Source of the DNA: Methanocorpusculum sp.
GTDB lineage: Archaea; Halobacteriota; Methanomicrobia; Methanomicrobiales; Methanocorpusculaceae
NCBI RefSeq assembly: GCF_030655665.1
Contig: NZ_JAUSPQ010000008.1
Span: 186,001 to 250,000, forward strand
Reading direction: 5' to 3'
Length of the DNA stretch: 64,000 nucleotides
Under the pieces are notes generated by a model. The model searched no databases. It saw nothing but the letters and a program-made list of their open reading frames with translations, and was not told the origin of the DNA. The first letter of the stretch is position 1. Every line of letters begins with the position of its first letter. Shown here in pieces: positions 14,974-23,060 of the stretch. Position numbers and translations under genes: made by a program.

Positions 14974-17684
14974 GCCTGTTCCTCCCGGAACGGAACGAAC
15001 CGGCAGATCCGCCGGTATTGACAGTAGGCGTCCGGGCAGTCTTCCGTGGAAACGACGGCACATTTTCCTGCTTTCATGTTCTCCCGCGTCTCGCGGCAGA
15101 ACCCGAAAGCCGCGTCTTTGACCTCCTCAACGCTTTTCTGCTGTTTCCCTCTGACGAGGTAGGGATTTTCGTCCTTCACCATGTCCGGGGCTATTTTGAG
15201 ATAGGTCCCGGGCAGCGGGCTGCACCCGGTCATCTGACGGACGGCCTCGGTATAGAGCGGGATCTGAAGCGCGGTCCCTCCCTCGAGATCCTTCCATTTT
15301 TTTACGTTCCCGGTCTTGTAGTCGATGACCGCGAACTCCCGGGTCTGTTCGTTGAACATCACCCGGTCGACCCATCCGGAGATGGTGAACGGCTCATCCC
15401 CAGGGATATCTGCCGATACTTTTTGCTCCAGCCAGTCGGCGCTGGTTCGAAATCCTGCGGCGTAAAATCCGGTTTCCATTTGGATGATCGCCTCGCAGCT
15501 GCTTTCAAGGCCGCCCTCGCCGAGGTATCCGTTCAGCATCGATCTCCAGGAAGGCGTCGTTATGCGTCGGTTGGAAAACTCCTCTGTGACGATCGTTTTG
15601 AGGAAGGCGGTCGCTTCCTCCTCGTTTTCCGTGGTGAGGGGGCGTGTGTATTCACAGAAGAACCGCTCCATTGCTTTGTGCATGACGGTCCCTACAATGA
15701 TCCGCTCCGCACTGAAATCCGCGGGGTTTTCCAGGCGGAGGTGGTCGGTGAGGTACCATTTGAAGGGGCATTCCCGGTATCGTTCGAGCACGGTCGGCGC
15801 GAACTCGGTCTTTTTCGTGTAGGCGGCGGCGAACGCTTCGGCGAGCGGATCGCCTGCAAAGTTCGCGTCGTAGATGCCCGGCGTTCCGGTTCGGTCCACG
15901 GTTTCGATCCCGATGATCTCTGCCGCGGTCTCGAGGGAGGGGGTGCCGAAAAGACCGGCACACTCGTTTTCTCTGCCGGCGGCGAGCAGTTTGCCGGCCC
16001 GGGTCTGGTTTGCGGTCGTCGAATGAGCGAGGAAACCGGAGCTTTTTGGTTCCGGCTCGGCGAGGCGGGTGAGGTACGGGGACGGGGTCAGACTTTTTTC
16101 GCCGTCGTGGCCGGCGCAGGAAAGGATGAGCTGTTTTTCCGCGGTGAGGGCGGCGGCGTGGAAGTAGTATCGGCTTGCATCGAGCAGGTTCTGGACCCGG
16201 TCGGGCTGGATGCGGGCGGTTTCCTGAGCGTTCAGGAGAGGGATGGCTGCTTCGATTTTCGGGAGCCGGTCGGATGAGAGGCCGGTGATGAAGACGTAGG
16301 GGATCTTTGTGCCGGCGACGGACCGGAGATCTCCCGCGAAGAAGGCGGTTTCCGATTCTCTATAGCTGATCTTGGTGGTTTTTTCACAGAACCGGCAGAG
16401 CATGGCGTAGAATTCGCGGACGGTGTATCTCCTCTCCGCAAGAGAGGTGAGGGCGAGTTTGTCGAGCAGGCGGAGGAAGGCGTGACGGGCGGCTTCGTCC
16501 TGCGGTTTCATCTGGATACTCGTCCATCCAAGGGAGGAGAGGTCGGCTTTGAGAGCAGTGCAGTGTTCAGCAAGACCGGCGGCGGGTTTGAAATTTTGGT
16601 CCAGCCGGTCAAGGAGCCGGTCGAGACTCGCCTGGAATGCGGCGTCCTGTTCGGCGACGGTCCGCCAGACGGCTCTGCCTTTTTCGGTTTTCGTGATTAT
16701 GCCGGCTTTTTCGAGTTTGCCGGCGGTGAGCCTGTCGGTTTTGAGGGTAAAATACGGGCTGTCGATGATGATCTTGAGGTCTTCTATTTTGCAGTCGAAG
16801 GCGAATGCCGAGAGCCAGGCAAGGGCACAGCGCACAGGCGGGAGGTTTTCGATGGGGATGTCTTCGCCGGCGGTGAACCGGAGGGGGTGCCGTGTTCCGT
16901 CCCGGAGGATGCTGAAGTCGGGGACGAGTTCGTCGAGGAGAGGCAGAGCGGAGGTGAGGGAGGGTGCAAGGAGGGCGATCTCTTTTGGGCTCGTGCCGGA
17001 TTCGATGAGGGCGGCGATGGATTCGAGGACGGAGCGAAGTTCGGTCCGGGTGTCGGTGTATTGATAGACGCCTTTGCACGGTTCGGGGAGGACGGTGAGG
17101 TTTTCGTTTGCGGGCGGCCGGGTTATGATGGTGCCTTTGAGGGCGAGGAGGAGGTCGCCTGCGAGGGGAGAGGGTTTGTATAATGCATAGCAGAGGACGG
17201 TGCCTATGTCCATTTCTCCGGCGATCCTGGCGGCACGTTCGATGGCGAGGATGGAGTCGCAGCAGTTTTCTTCTTCACAGAATTGTTCATATTGCCGGAA
17301 TATTTCCCGGAAGTCGTTGAATTTGTCTTCGCCTGTTGGCAGGACGAGTTTGTTGGTTTTGAGGGTGATGAAGAGGTTGACGAGGTTTTCGGTCTGGGTG
17401 TCGGTGATGCGTTTTTTTCCGAGCACGTCTGCTCCTTTGCGAGCGAAGATGAGGTGTTGTTCTTCGGGGTCGATGATGCGTGCGGCAGGGGAGAGGGAGC
17501 GGAGGATGCTTTTTGCAAGGCCTTTGATGGTGGTGATGTGGTCGGGGAGGATGGCTCCTTCGTCCCGGAGTTTTTTGACGGCGGCGTTTGCGAGATCGGT
17601 ATTTTCAAAGAGGATCCAGGTGCGAAGTGGGTCGATTTTCGCGAGGGTGGTGTATTCGGAGAGGATGGCGGAGAAGGTGTCCAT
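14970..17684 (-). CDS. addB: ATP-dependent nuclease subunit B (AddB-like) with Fe-S nuclease domain
   Basis: About 904 residues; the partner of AddA. The N-terminal half is a degenerate helicase-like region without a clear Walker A. The C-terminal RecB-family nuclease has Asp773, Asp788, Lys790 and Gln807. Four Cys (639, 883, 888, 894) bracket the domain, as in AddB proteins that hold a 4Fe-4S cluster. Two starts are possible: ATG at 17696 or the fifth codon at 17684. A TATA box (TTATATAA, 17709-17716) lies only about 16 bases before the first and about 28 before the second, so I favour 17684 with an almost leaderless transcript. The gene overlaps addA by four bases. A second copy of its 5' end lies 5.5 kb to the right (23164-23219). 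Confidence 0.88.
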   Translation of the reverse strand: MDTFSAILSEYTTLAKIDPLRTWILFENTDLANAAVKKLRDEGAILPDHITTIKGLAKSILRSLSPAARIIDPEEQHLIFARKGADVLGKKRITDTQTENLVNLFITLKTNKLVLPTGEDKFNDFREIFRQYEQFCEEENCCDSILAIERAARIAGEMDIGTVLCYALYKPSPLAGDLLLALKGTIITRPPANENLTVLPEPCKGVYQYTDTRTELRSVLESIAALIESGTSPKEIALLAPSLTSALPLLDELVPDFSILRDGTRHPLRFTAGEDIPIENLPPVRCALAWLSAFAFDCKIEDLKIIIDSPYFTLKTDRLTAGKLEKAGIITKTEKGRAVWRTVAEQDAAFQASLDRLLDRLDQNFKPAAGLAEHCTALKADLSSLGWTSIQMKPQDEAARHAFLRLLDKLALTSLAERRYTVREFYAMLCRFCEKTTKISYRESETAFFAGDLRSVAGTKIPYVFITGLSSDRLPKIEAAIPLLNAQETARIQPDRVQNLLDASRYYFHAAALTAEKQLILSCAGHDGEKSLTPSPYLTRLAEPEPKSSGFLAHSTTANQTRAGKLLAAGRENECAGLFGTPSLETAAEIIGIETVDRTGTPGIYDANFAGDPLAEAFAAAYTKKTEFAPTVLERYRECPFKWYLTDHLRLENPADFSAERIIVGTVMHKAMERFFCEYTRPLTTENEEEATAFLKTIVTEEFSNRRITTPSWRSMLNGYLGEGGLESSCEAIIQMETGFYAAGFRTSADWLEQKVSADIPGDEPFTISGWVDRVMFNEQTREFAVIDYKTGNVKKWKDLEGGTALQIPLYTEAVRQMTGCSPLPGTYLKIAPDMVKDENPYLVRGKQQKSVEEVKDAAFGFCRETRENMKAGKCAVVSTEDCPDAYCQYRRICRFVPFREEQA

Positions 17685-17709
17685 ATGTGATTCCATTGGG
17701 TGTGGAAAT
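17654..17709 (+). repeat. Left copy of a direct repeat formed by the addB 5' end
   Basis: These 56 bases cover the first codons of addB and the bases up to its TATA box. The same sequence recurs in the same orientation at 23164-23219, exactly 5510 bases away, at about 48 of 56 identical positions. Most differences are transitions. The segment between the copies is accessory DNA. Confidence 0.7.
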
Positions 17710-17974
17710 TATATAATGTGTTTGAAGTCTTGGGATGCTTCTTATATTACGTATCTCTTTTTTGTTGGGCGTACTCTGACTTCGTGTAAGGTATTCTTTG
17801 GAACTATAATATATTCGCGAAGGGATTTCTCATCTACCCACACGTAACCAACATATTTACACCACTTTTTCTAGGTCTTCAGATCGCGAGAACTGATTGT
17901 AAAGGGGGCTAAAATATGGGGTATTTCTATGTCAGTCGTTATGATTATTAGTATTAAAAACAATTTATGTAATT

Positions 17975-18355
17975 ATGGGGTGGCGTCGAGATAATTTAAA
18001 AGAGAAATTTTTTGATGATATGTATTATGTTATGATAATAATTTCTACAACATTTGCGAGTTTTATTGGAGCTGTGGCAATATTACTCGCGTCAAAAGGT
18101 TTTCTTTGGCTCGCTGCAATTCTTGGATTTGATAATGAGTGGTGTTTTGTAGGGATTAATCTCTTTTCGAGCATTGGTTCTTTGTTGATTTTCCTATTAT
18201 TTACTGGAGTAGGTATTATAGTCATGTACAAAGAGGCGAAGACCACCCTTAAAGAAGCTTTTGCTAAGAGTAAAGAGAAAGTGTCACAAGACAGAAGCCT
18301 TAATGGGATTGAAGACAAAGATACTAATATTGTAACCACAAAGACGGAGGTGTAA
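17975..18355 (+). CDS. Small membrane protein, two transmembrane segments
   Basis: The 126 residues have no family match I recognise. Two hydrophobic stretches, about residues 18-42 and 59-86, should span the membrane. A highly charged tail from about 88 (Lys and Glu-rich, possibly coiled coil) is likely cytosolic. AT-rich codons set it apart from addB next door. The next gene follows five bases after the stop and is also a small membrane protein, so they form a pair. Such pairs are seen among membrane-acting accessory genes, but no specific role can be claimed. The 290 bases between addB and this gene hold the addB promoter and no further gene. Confidence 0.55.
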   Translation: MGWRRDNLKEKFFDDMYYVMIIISTTFASFIGAVAILLASKGFLWLAAILGFDNEWCFVGINLFSSIGSLLIFLLFTGVGIIVMYKEAKTTLKEAFAKSKEKVSQDRSLNGIEDKDTNIVTTKTEV

Positions 18356-18360
18356 TCATT

Positions 18361-18738
18361 TTGTTAAAAGATACTATTAAAGCATACGTGATGTTATCCG
18401 CCTATTTCATAACATTATTCGCACTTTGTTTGACAGTGACAATTGTACTTACCACAATATTTGGATATGTGGGGAATCTACAGGCACTTCAAGTCATGGG
18501 AACACTGGTATTTCTGTTACTGGGAGGTGTAGACTTTATCTTAATTTTCAAGGGAAAAGTTTCACCCACTCTCATAGTTTGGTCGATTCCAGTATTATTC
18601 TATGTTATATATCGCAACATGCGGAAAAAGAAACCAACAATTAATTATGATGCAATGGTTACGGAGTCTCCGGGATATGTAAGAGATACTATGCAAAATC
18701 TCGTTAGACCACCGACGAGAGTATCAGCACGGGTTTAA
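18361..18738 (+). CDS. Small membrane protein, two to three transmembrane segments
   Basis: This 125-residue protein starts at a TTG. GGAGGTG at 18346-18352 is eight bases upstream and supports that start; the first in-frame ATG is ten codons later. Hydrophobic stretches at about 9-34, 42-64 and 68-84 are followed by a basic, soluble tail ending in Arg-Pro-Pro-Thr-Arg. It has no recognised family. It is co-transcribed with the preceding gene and shares its layout of N-terminal membrane segments and a soluble tail. Both may act together at the membrane; the function is unknown. Confidence 0.55.
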   Translation: MLKDTIKAYVMLSAYFITLFALCLTVTIVLTTIFGYVGNLQALQVMGTLVFLLLGGVDFILIFKGKVSPTLIVWSIPVLFYVIYRNMRKKKPTINYDAMVTESPGYVRDTMQNLVRPPTRVSARV

Positions 18739-19012
18739 CCCCCTATTTTTAATACAGCCTCATTTAAATTCACATATCAAATAATCTCCTTTAAGTGCAT
18801 TAAATTAGATTTTATTGGAGCAATCAAAATCATATCCCCTCTCTTATTTTCCCCGTATAACCTATGATGGGACTGAAAATAGTTAATTATACGCATATCA
18901 TCCATCCAACCCAAAACATGTCCCACACAAACTCAACTATTCCCCACCGTTCAAACATATAGGATTACAATACTCTAAATAAAAAAGAAAACTGAGGGTG
19001 AATTTCTTCACC

Positions 19013-19162
19013 CCGATTGCAAATCAAAGATTTGCTCGCAAGTCTATCGACTTGCTCGGCTGAGGTCATCGACTTCGTCGCCAACCCGCCTTAGCAGAGG
19101 CAGCCCCTTAGGGGCAGCCCGCCTCAGCTAAGGGCGTCTGCTTCGCTTCCGCCCCGCCTCCC
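19013..19162 (+). repeat. Modular hairpin repeat, copy C
   Basis: This is the longest copy. GCAAATC-AAA-GATTTGC (19019-19035) is followed by GCAAGTC-TATC-GACTTGC (19038-19055), GGCTGAGG, and a GGCAGCCCCTTAGGGGCAGCC stem. It then has a GCCTCAGCTAAGGGCGTCTGCTTCG block. It fills the space before the toxin-antitoxin pair. The rest of 18739-19012 is AT-rich with no gene seen. Confidence 0.75.
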
Positions 19163-19220
19163 AAATATTTATCGTCAGGTGTCACGATATATTATGTATA
19201 ACACTGAGGTGTCATGCAAT

Positions 19221-19451
19221 ATGGGGACGTCAACTATTTCTATTCCAAGTGATCTGAAGGTCCGGCTGAATGCAATGAAGATCCATCAGCGGGAGACCTA
19301 TGCAGATATTATTGTCCGCCTGATCAGCTGTGCAGAGGATGCGGAGCCTTTGAGTGAAACGGAGATCGCTCAGCTTGAAGAGGCAGTTGATGATATGAAG
19401 GCAGGGCGTCTGATTTCTGCGAAGGATCTGCGTTCTGAGCTTGGCCTCTGA
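19221..19451 (+). CDS. Antitoxin of a RelE-type toxin-antitoxin pair
   Basis: I place the start at the ATG at 19221, nine bases after GAGGTG at 19206-19211, giving 76 residues; an in-frame GTG at 19179 would add 14. The N-terminus has a short beta strand (Ser-Thr-Ile-Ser-Ile-Pro) followed by helices, as in ribbon-helix-helix or VapB-like antitoxins that bind their own promoter. The C-terminal acidic helix (Glu-Glu-Ala-Val-Asp-Asp-Met) is the usual toxin-binding part. The stop overlaps the toxin start by one base. Two direct AGGTGTCA copies at 19177-19184 and 19208-19215 precede the gene and could be operator half-sites; this is inference. Confidence 0.75.
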   Translation: MGTSTISIPSDLKVRLNAMKIHQRETYADIIVRLISCAEDAEPLSETEIAQLEEAVDDMKAGRLISAKDLRSELGL

Positions 19452-19714
19452 TGTATTCTGTTCAGTATACACAGAGGGCTGCGAAAAGTATCAAAAAGTT
19501 GCCGCGGGATGTCCAAATACGTATTCTGGACAGTATTGATGATCTGGCGAAAGATCCCGCTGCACATATGAAGCGGCTAAAAGGGGAACGCGACGTGCCG
19601 ATTTTTTCTCATCGCATGGGGGAATACCGGGTGTTGTTTACGCTGAGTAATGCGCAGCTCGTGATCCTTGTTCTGAATGTTGGAAACCGGCGTGACATCT
19701 ATAAAGAATTGTGA
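19451..19714 (+). CDS. relE: RelE/ParE-family toxin
   Basis: An 87-residue basic protein of the RelE superfamily; members cut mRNA on the ribosome or poison gyrase. The N-terminal strand (Tyr-Ser-Val-Gln-Tyr-Thr), a helix with Lys-Ser-Ile-Lys-Lys-Leu-Pro, a Leu-Lys-Gly segment, and the Gly-Glu-Tyr-Arg-Val-Leu-Phe core with a late Gly-Asn-Arg-Arg-Asp-Ile-Tyr end are typical of RelE. Length is normal. The ATG overlaps the antitoxin stop by one base, which fits tight translational coupling. The gene ends right at a modular hairpin repeat (copy D). Confidence 0.85.
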   Translation: MYSVQYTQRAAKSIKKLPRDVQIRILDSIDDLAKDPAAHMKRLKGERDVPIFSHRMGEYRVLFTLSNAQLVILVLNVGNRRDIYKEL

Positions 19715-19715
19715 G

Positions 19716-19834
19716 CGGGTCGGACGCTGAAAGCGGACGACCTTAGCGGAGGCGGGGTGAGCCGTCAGGCTCGCCCTCAGCTGAGCAAATCTTTGATTTG
19801 CGAGTGTGGGGGGTGAGTCGATAGATTTGCGACC
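19716..19834 (-). repeat. Modular hairpin repeat, copy D (inverted relative to copy E)
   Basis: It starts two bases after the toxin stop. Read on the minus strand it contains GCAAATC-AAA-GATTTGC, CAGCTGAGGGCGAGCC and a block reading CGCTAAGGTCGTCCGCTTTC. The last is almost identical over about 35 bases to copy E at 20536-20660, but in the opposite orientation. Confidence 0.75.
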
Positions 19835-19983
19835 GCAGTTTTATTTCACTCATATTTTCCGGCCATCTATTTTTCATCCAAACAGACCACTCTTCATCTC
19901 GTAATACTATAGTTCCACACGAAAACCACCTTTTCCACTCCAAAAACACCCCTCATCCAACTGGTAAATACCACACCTCAAAC

Positions 19984-20358
19984 TGAAAATACGCTCAATC
20001 CTGCCGATTTACCCGGTAAAACACCAAGACTATATAAATAAAAACGCAGGCGCCTGAAAAAAACGATAACCCCGGGCAGACTACCTACCTACGTAGGTAG
20101 CTACAGCGGAACAAAATCTCTCATCAATCACTTTTTATTTAGGCGCCTAGAGGTATTATTATTATTATTTTATGTACAGTACAGAAGAGAGAGAGAGAGA
20201 GAGAGAGAGAAAAACCAAAATGAAAATTACTACTATATAAATTACTAACTACGTGGGTAGGTAGTCTGTCGGGGGTTATCGTTTTTTCCAGGCGCCTACG
20301 TCTTTATTTATATAGTCTGACCTCTCAGAAATGAAAATACGTCGAATCCTGCCGATTT
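19984..20358. repeat. ORF-less nested palindrome bounded by direct repeats
   Basis: A 70-base imperfect inverted repeat (20027-20096 with 20249-20318) surrounds about 150 bases of low-complexity DNA. That core contains an ATT run, an uninterrupted GA tract near 20184-20210 and a GTACTGTAC palindrome. AGGCGCCT sites occur in both arms and in the core. Outside the arms are 27-base direct repeats, 19984-20010 and 20332-20358, identical at 24 positions. Copies D and E of the hairpin repeat flank the whole. No gene is visible from 19715 to 20807. It could be a miniature mobile element, a replication or partition site of a former plasmid, or a regulatory site. Confidence 0.7.
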
Positions 20359-20535
20359 TCATTTTTACCCACCAAAAATAATCATAAAAAATTCGTTAAA
20401 ATCCATCAAAATCGATCACCGAAGACTCAAAATTGAATCGAAATGCCTATTTGCGAGTGGAAAGTAATCGATTTTTGCACGCTAAGATTGGATGCTTCAT
20501 TACCGACCCACTATCGACATGACGATTCACCCTGC

Positions 20536-20660
20536 CCGGTCGCAAATCAAAGATTTGATCGCAAGTCTATCGACTTGCTCCGCTGAGGCTACCCCTACGT
20601 GGTAGCCCGCCTCAGCTAAGGTCGTCCGCTTTCAGCGTCCAACCCGCCTCAGCTGATGGC
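20536..20660 (+). repeat. Modular hairpin repeat, copy E
   Basis: GCAAATC-AAA-GATTTG, GCAAGTC-TATC-GACTTGC, CGCTGAGG, a GGCTACCCCTACGTGGTAGCC hairpin and a GCCTCAGCTAAGGTCGTCCG block follow each other. It is an inverted partner of copy D across the palindrome at 19984-20358. Confidence 0.75.
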
Positions 20661-20807
20661 ATGCCCATGTCCCCCGCCCGCAGCCTATTTTTCTGCATTT
20701 TTCGTAACGTATCTCTCTGAGTGAGAGCGGTATTTTCGCCCTGTCTCGGGGCATTATCGCACCGCGCGGTTCGGGGTATAAATACCGGCGGATAAAAATA
20801 TAGGAAT

Positions 20808-21119
20808 ATGGATAATCCATTTCATTTGAAGAAAAAACTAGGTATGCGGGGACTTCTGAATCCTTTCACAAAGAAACCATCTGTGCTGCATTTCCGTCTA
20901 ACGACGGAACATAAGAAGCGGCTGTATGCAATCAGCAGTGAGACAGGATTGTCGATCGATGAAGTGCTCTCGGTAATTTTCGATCTGGGGCTTGCGTGTG
21001 AAAAAGATAAGAAGGGGCGTACGGATAAAGTGTATTATGATCCGGATATGGACTGTAATGATTATTATCACGCACTTTTGATCAAGGGACTTGCGGCGTA
21101 TGATACCGGGAAGAAATGA
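20808..21119 (+). CDS. Small putative DNA-binding protein, first gene of a three-gene operon
   Basis: This 103-residue protein is basic at the N-terminus (Lys-Lys-Lys then Arg-Gly-Leu-Leu). A stretch from about 25 (Leu-His-Phe-Arg-Leu-Thr, then a helix, Gly-Leu-Ser-Ile-Asp-Glu-Val-Leu) is what a ribbon-helix-helix strand and helices would look like. The C-terminus is acidic and Tyr-rich. No named family is recognised. It overlaps the next gene by four bases (ATGA), so translation is coupled. The position ahead of a YhcG-like nuclease gene suggests a regulator or antitoxin-like partner; that is inference. Its upstream region carries copy E and a GTATAAATA box near 20776-20784. Confidence 0.6.
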   Translation: MDNPFHLKKKLGMRGLLNPFTKKPSVLHFRLTTEHKKRLYAISSETGLSIDEVLSVIFDLGLACEKDKKGRTDKVYYDPDMDCNDYYHALLIKGLAAYDTGKK

Positions 21120-22147
21120 TTGATCTGCCGGATACGGAGGTTCTTGCGGATACCTATGATTCTGTCCGGAGAACCGTCCTTGCAGCTCATTCATCGGTTT
21201 CCCGTGCAGTGAATTCCGCGATGGTCTTTGCGTACTGGGATATCGGCCGGCAGGTGGTAGAGGCCTCAGGCGGGAAGGAACGTGCCGAGTACGGTGAGGG
21301 GCTGCTGAAGTATCTTTCAAAACGGCTCACGGCGGAGTTTGGAAAAGGCTTTGATGTGTCGAATCTGCGTCACATGCGCCAGTTTTATGTGATGTTTCCA
21401 AAACAAGACGCACTGCGTCTCGAATTGAGCTGGACGCATTACCGGCTTTTGATGCGGGTAGAGAATGAGAAGGCACGGGCGTTTTATCTGGATGAGTGCG
21501 TGAAGGCGAACTGGAGCACCCGCCAGCTGGAACGGCAGATCACGACGTTTTTTTACGAACGGCTTTTGGTGAGTAAGGATAAGGACGGGATCAAAGAGGA
21601 GATCGGCCGGACAGAACCGAAGCCTGAGTATGAGAAGATTCTAAAAGATCCGTATGTTCTGGAGTTTCTTTGTCTCCCGGCTGAACCGGGTTTTTATGAG
21701 AAGGATCTTGAGTCGGCTCTTATTTCGAATCTGCAGAAGTTTCTTTTGGAACTTGGCAGAGGGTTTTCGTTTGTGGCACGGCAGAAGCGTATCAGTTTCG
21801 ACACTGAGAACTTCTACATCGATCTGGTGTTTTACAATTATATTCTGAAGTGTTTTGTTCTGATCGATCTGAAAACAGGGAAGCTGACGCATCAGGATCT
21901 TGGTCAGATGCAGATGTATGTGAATTATTATACGCGGGATATGATGAACGAGGGGGATGATCCGCCGATCGGTATCGTTTTGTGTGCGGATAAGTCGGAG
22001 ACGCTTGTCCGATATACCCTTCCGGAGGGGGAATCGCAGATCTTTGCGTCGAAGTATATGCTTTGTCTGCCAAAGGAGGAGGAGCTTGCACAACTCATGG
22101 CAGAGTGGGTCGTGCGGGAGGAGGAGATGCGTTATGAGCGAAGATGA
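21116..22147 (+). CDS. YhcG-like PD-(D/E)XK nuclease (DUF1016)
   Basis: This 343-residue protein belongs to the DUF1016/YhcG family. The N-terminal domain (residues 1-150) has the family hallmarks Ala-Tyr-Trp-Asp-Ile-Gly-Arg near 42-48, Leu-Arg-His-Met-Arg-Gln-Phe-Tyr near 84-91 and a Leu-Ser-Trp-Thr-His-Tyr segment near 102-107. The C-terminal domain has Phe-Tyr-Ile-Asp-Leu-Val-Phe-Tyr, then Ile-Asp-Leu-Lys-Thr-Gly, matching a PD-(D/E)XK fold with Asp and Lys in place and Asp at the usual Glu position. Family members are tied to mobile DNA and restriction loci; their substrate is poorly known. The gene is coupled at both ends: four bases overlap upstream, 14 downstream. Confidence 0.85.
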   Translation: MIDLPDTEVLADTYDSVRRTVLAAHSSVSRAVNSAMVFAYWDIGRQVVEASGGKERAEYGEGLLKYLSKRLTAEFGKGFDVSNLRHMRQFYVMFPKQDALRLELSWTHYRLLMRVENEKARAFYLDECVKANWSTRQLERQITTFFYERLLVSKDKDGIKEEIGRTEPKPEYEKILKDPYVLEFLCLPAEPGFYEKDLESALISNLQKFLLELGRGFSFVARQKRISFDTENFYIDLVFYNYILKCFVLIDLKTGKLTHQDLGQMQMYVNYYTRDMMNEGDDPPIGIVLCADKSETLVRYTLPEGESQIFASKYMLCLPKEEELAQLMAEWVVREEEMRYERR

Positions 22148-23060
22148 GGGGGTATTTCGTCCCTCCCTGGATCTTGAGTGGACCGAATGGACCGCATTCC
22201 AGAACGCACGTCCCCGCCGGTCGAAACTGCCGAAAGGCGGCGGGTTCATTCGGATCCGCCCGATAGATACCGATCTGATCATATCCCTCACGCTCGCGAA
22301 CTCGGCGCTGGTCAATACGTTCGGCGTGATTATCCAGTATCGGCAGAACGAGTACGTCGAGGCAGGTCCACCGCTGATGAAGCAGAATCCGGCGGCGTGT
22401 TTGTGGACCATGCGGAATGCGGCCGGCGTGGAGTTTGAGTATTCCTGTTCGGCGTCTTCCTACGAAGGTTACACGAAGAAGGCGGCGGCGAAGCTCCGAA
22501 GAGGACATCTTGCCGCCCTTCTCTGGGAATACCGGGTGAAGAACGGCCGCTCGCCGCTGTGTAATTTTATCGAGATGGAGCCGGATCTGGTTCTCGCAGG
22601 GATGCGGAAAAATATTTCTTCTCCTGTTTTGCGGCTCGAAGGTGAGCCGGCGGATCGGGACTGGATGGGGCTTGACTGGTGCGAGCCGTTTCCGGTTGGC
22701 GAAGAGCGGTTCAGGTACGGGGATGCGGGTTTGATCAAGGTTATTCTGGACGGGGAGGTGACGCATATTTCGGAGAGGCAGCATCTTTTCGGGACCCTGG
22801 TTCCAAATGCCCTGGAGTGGTATGGGGAAGGAGCGATGATCTCGGTGGCTCTGCGTGATCCGGATATGCCGAGGTATCAGGCAGCGGAGATGTTGAGCGA
22901 TCTTATGGGTGGGTATTATGCGGCGAAGGGCGTAGTTCCGGAAACGCAGCTTCGGGGGATGTCGGGTCAACATGCACGCAAGCCGGCGGCATCCCGGGGA
23001 TATGTGACGTGTTTGGAGGAGGTTCGTCCGAGATGCGAGTTCGGGTGGGAGGGGTATTGA
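22134..23060 (+). CDS. Unknown protein, third gene of the YhcG operon
   Basis: The ATG at 22134 has GAGGAGGAG seven bases upstream (22118-22127), inside the end of the YhcG-like gene, so I use it rather than the longer frame. The 308 residues are soluble and mixed alpha/beta. I see no catalytic motif. A Phe-Ile-Arg-Ile-Arg-Pro-Ile-Asp start, a Tyr-Glu-Gly-Tyr-Thr-Lys-Lys segment with a basic helix and a C-terminal Arg-Asp-Pro-Asp-Met-Pro segment stand out. It has several isolated Cys but no zinc motif. Translation is coupled to the nuclease gene, which argues for a shared role. It matches nothing I can name. Confidence 0.6.
   Translation: MSEDEGVFRPSLDLEWTEWTAFQNARPRRSKLPKGGGFIRIRPIDTDLIISLTLANSALVNTFGVIIQYRQNEYVEAGPPLMKQNPAACLWTMRNAAGVEFEYSCSASSYEGYTKKAAAKLRRGHLAALLWEYRVKNGRSPLCNFIEMEPDLVLAGMRKNISSPVLRLEGEPADRDWMGLDWCEPFPVGEERFRYGDAGLIKVILDGEVTHISERQHLFGTLVPNALEWYGEGAMISVALRDPDMPRYQAAEMLSDLMGGYYAAKGVVPETQLRGMSGQHARKPAASRGYVTCLEEVRPRCEFGWEGY

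Noticed and set aside
13564-15021. Long frame opposite addA (485 codons)
   Set aside because: It mirrors addA on the other strand. Its sequence shows no family pattern, while addA has every helicase motif; it is a by-product of GC-rich codons.
14937-16277. Long frame opposite addB (446 codons)
   Set aside because: Same reason: the minus strand has clear nuclease and Fe-S motifs, this frame has none.
20160-20212. ATT and GA tracts as a possible CRISPR-like or VNTR array
   Set aside because: They are simple mono-unit microsatellites inside a palindrome core with no spacer-repeat alternation. No CRISPR array was seen anywhere in the window.
21957-22133. Upstream extension of the third gene of the YhcG operon
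   Set aside because: The extension lies wholly inside the YhcG-like gene in another frame and reads as Arg and Ser-rich shadow; the ATG at 22134 has a strong ribosome site.
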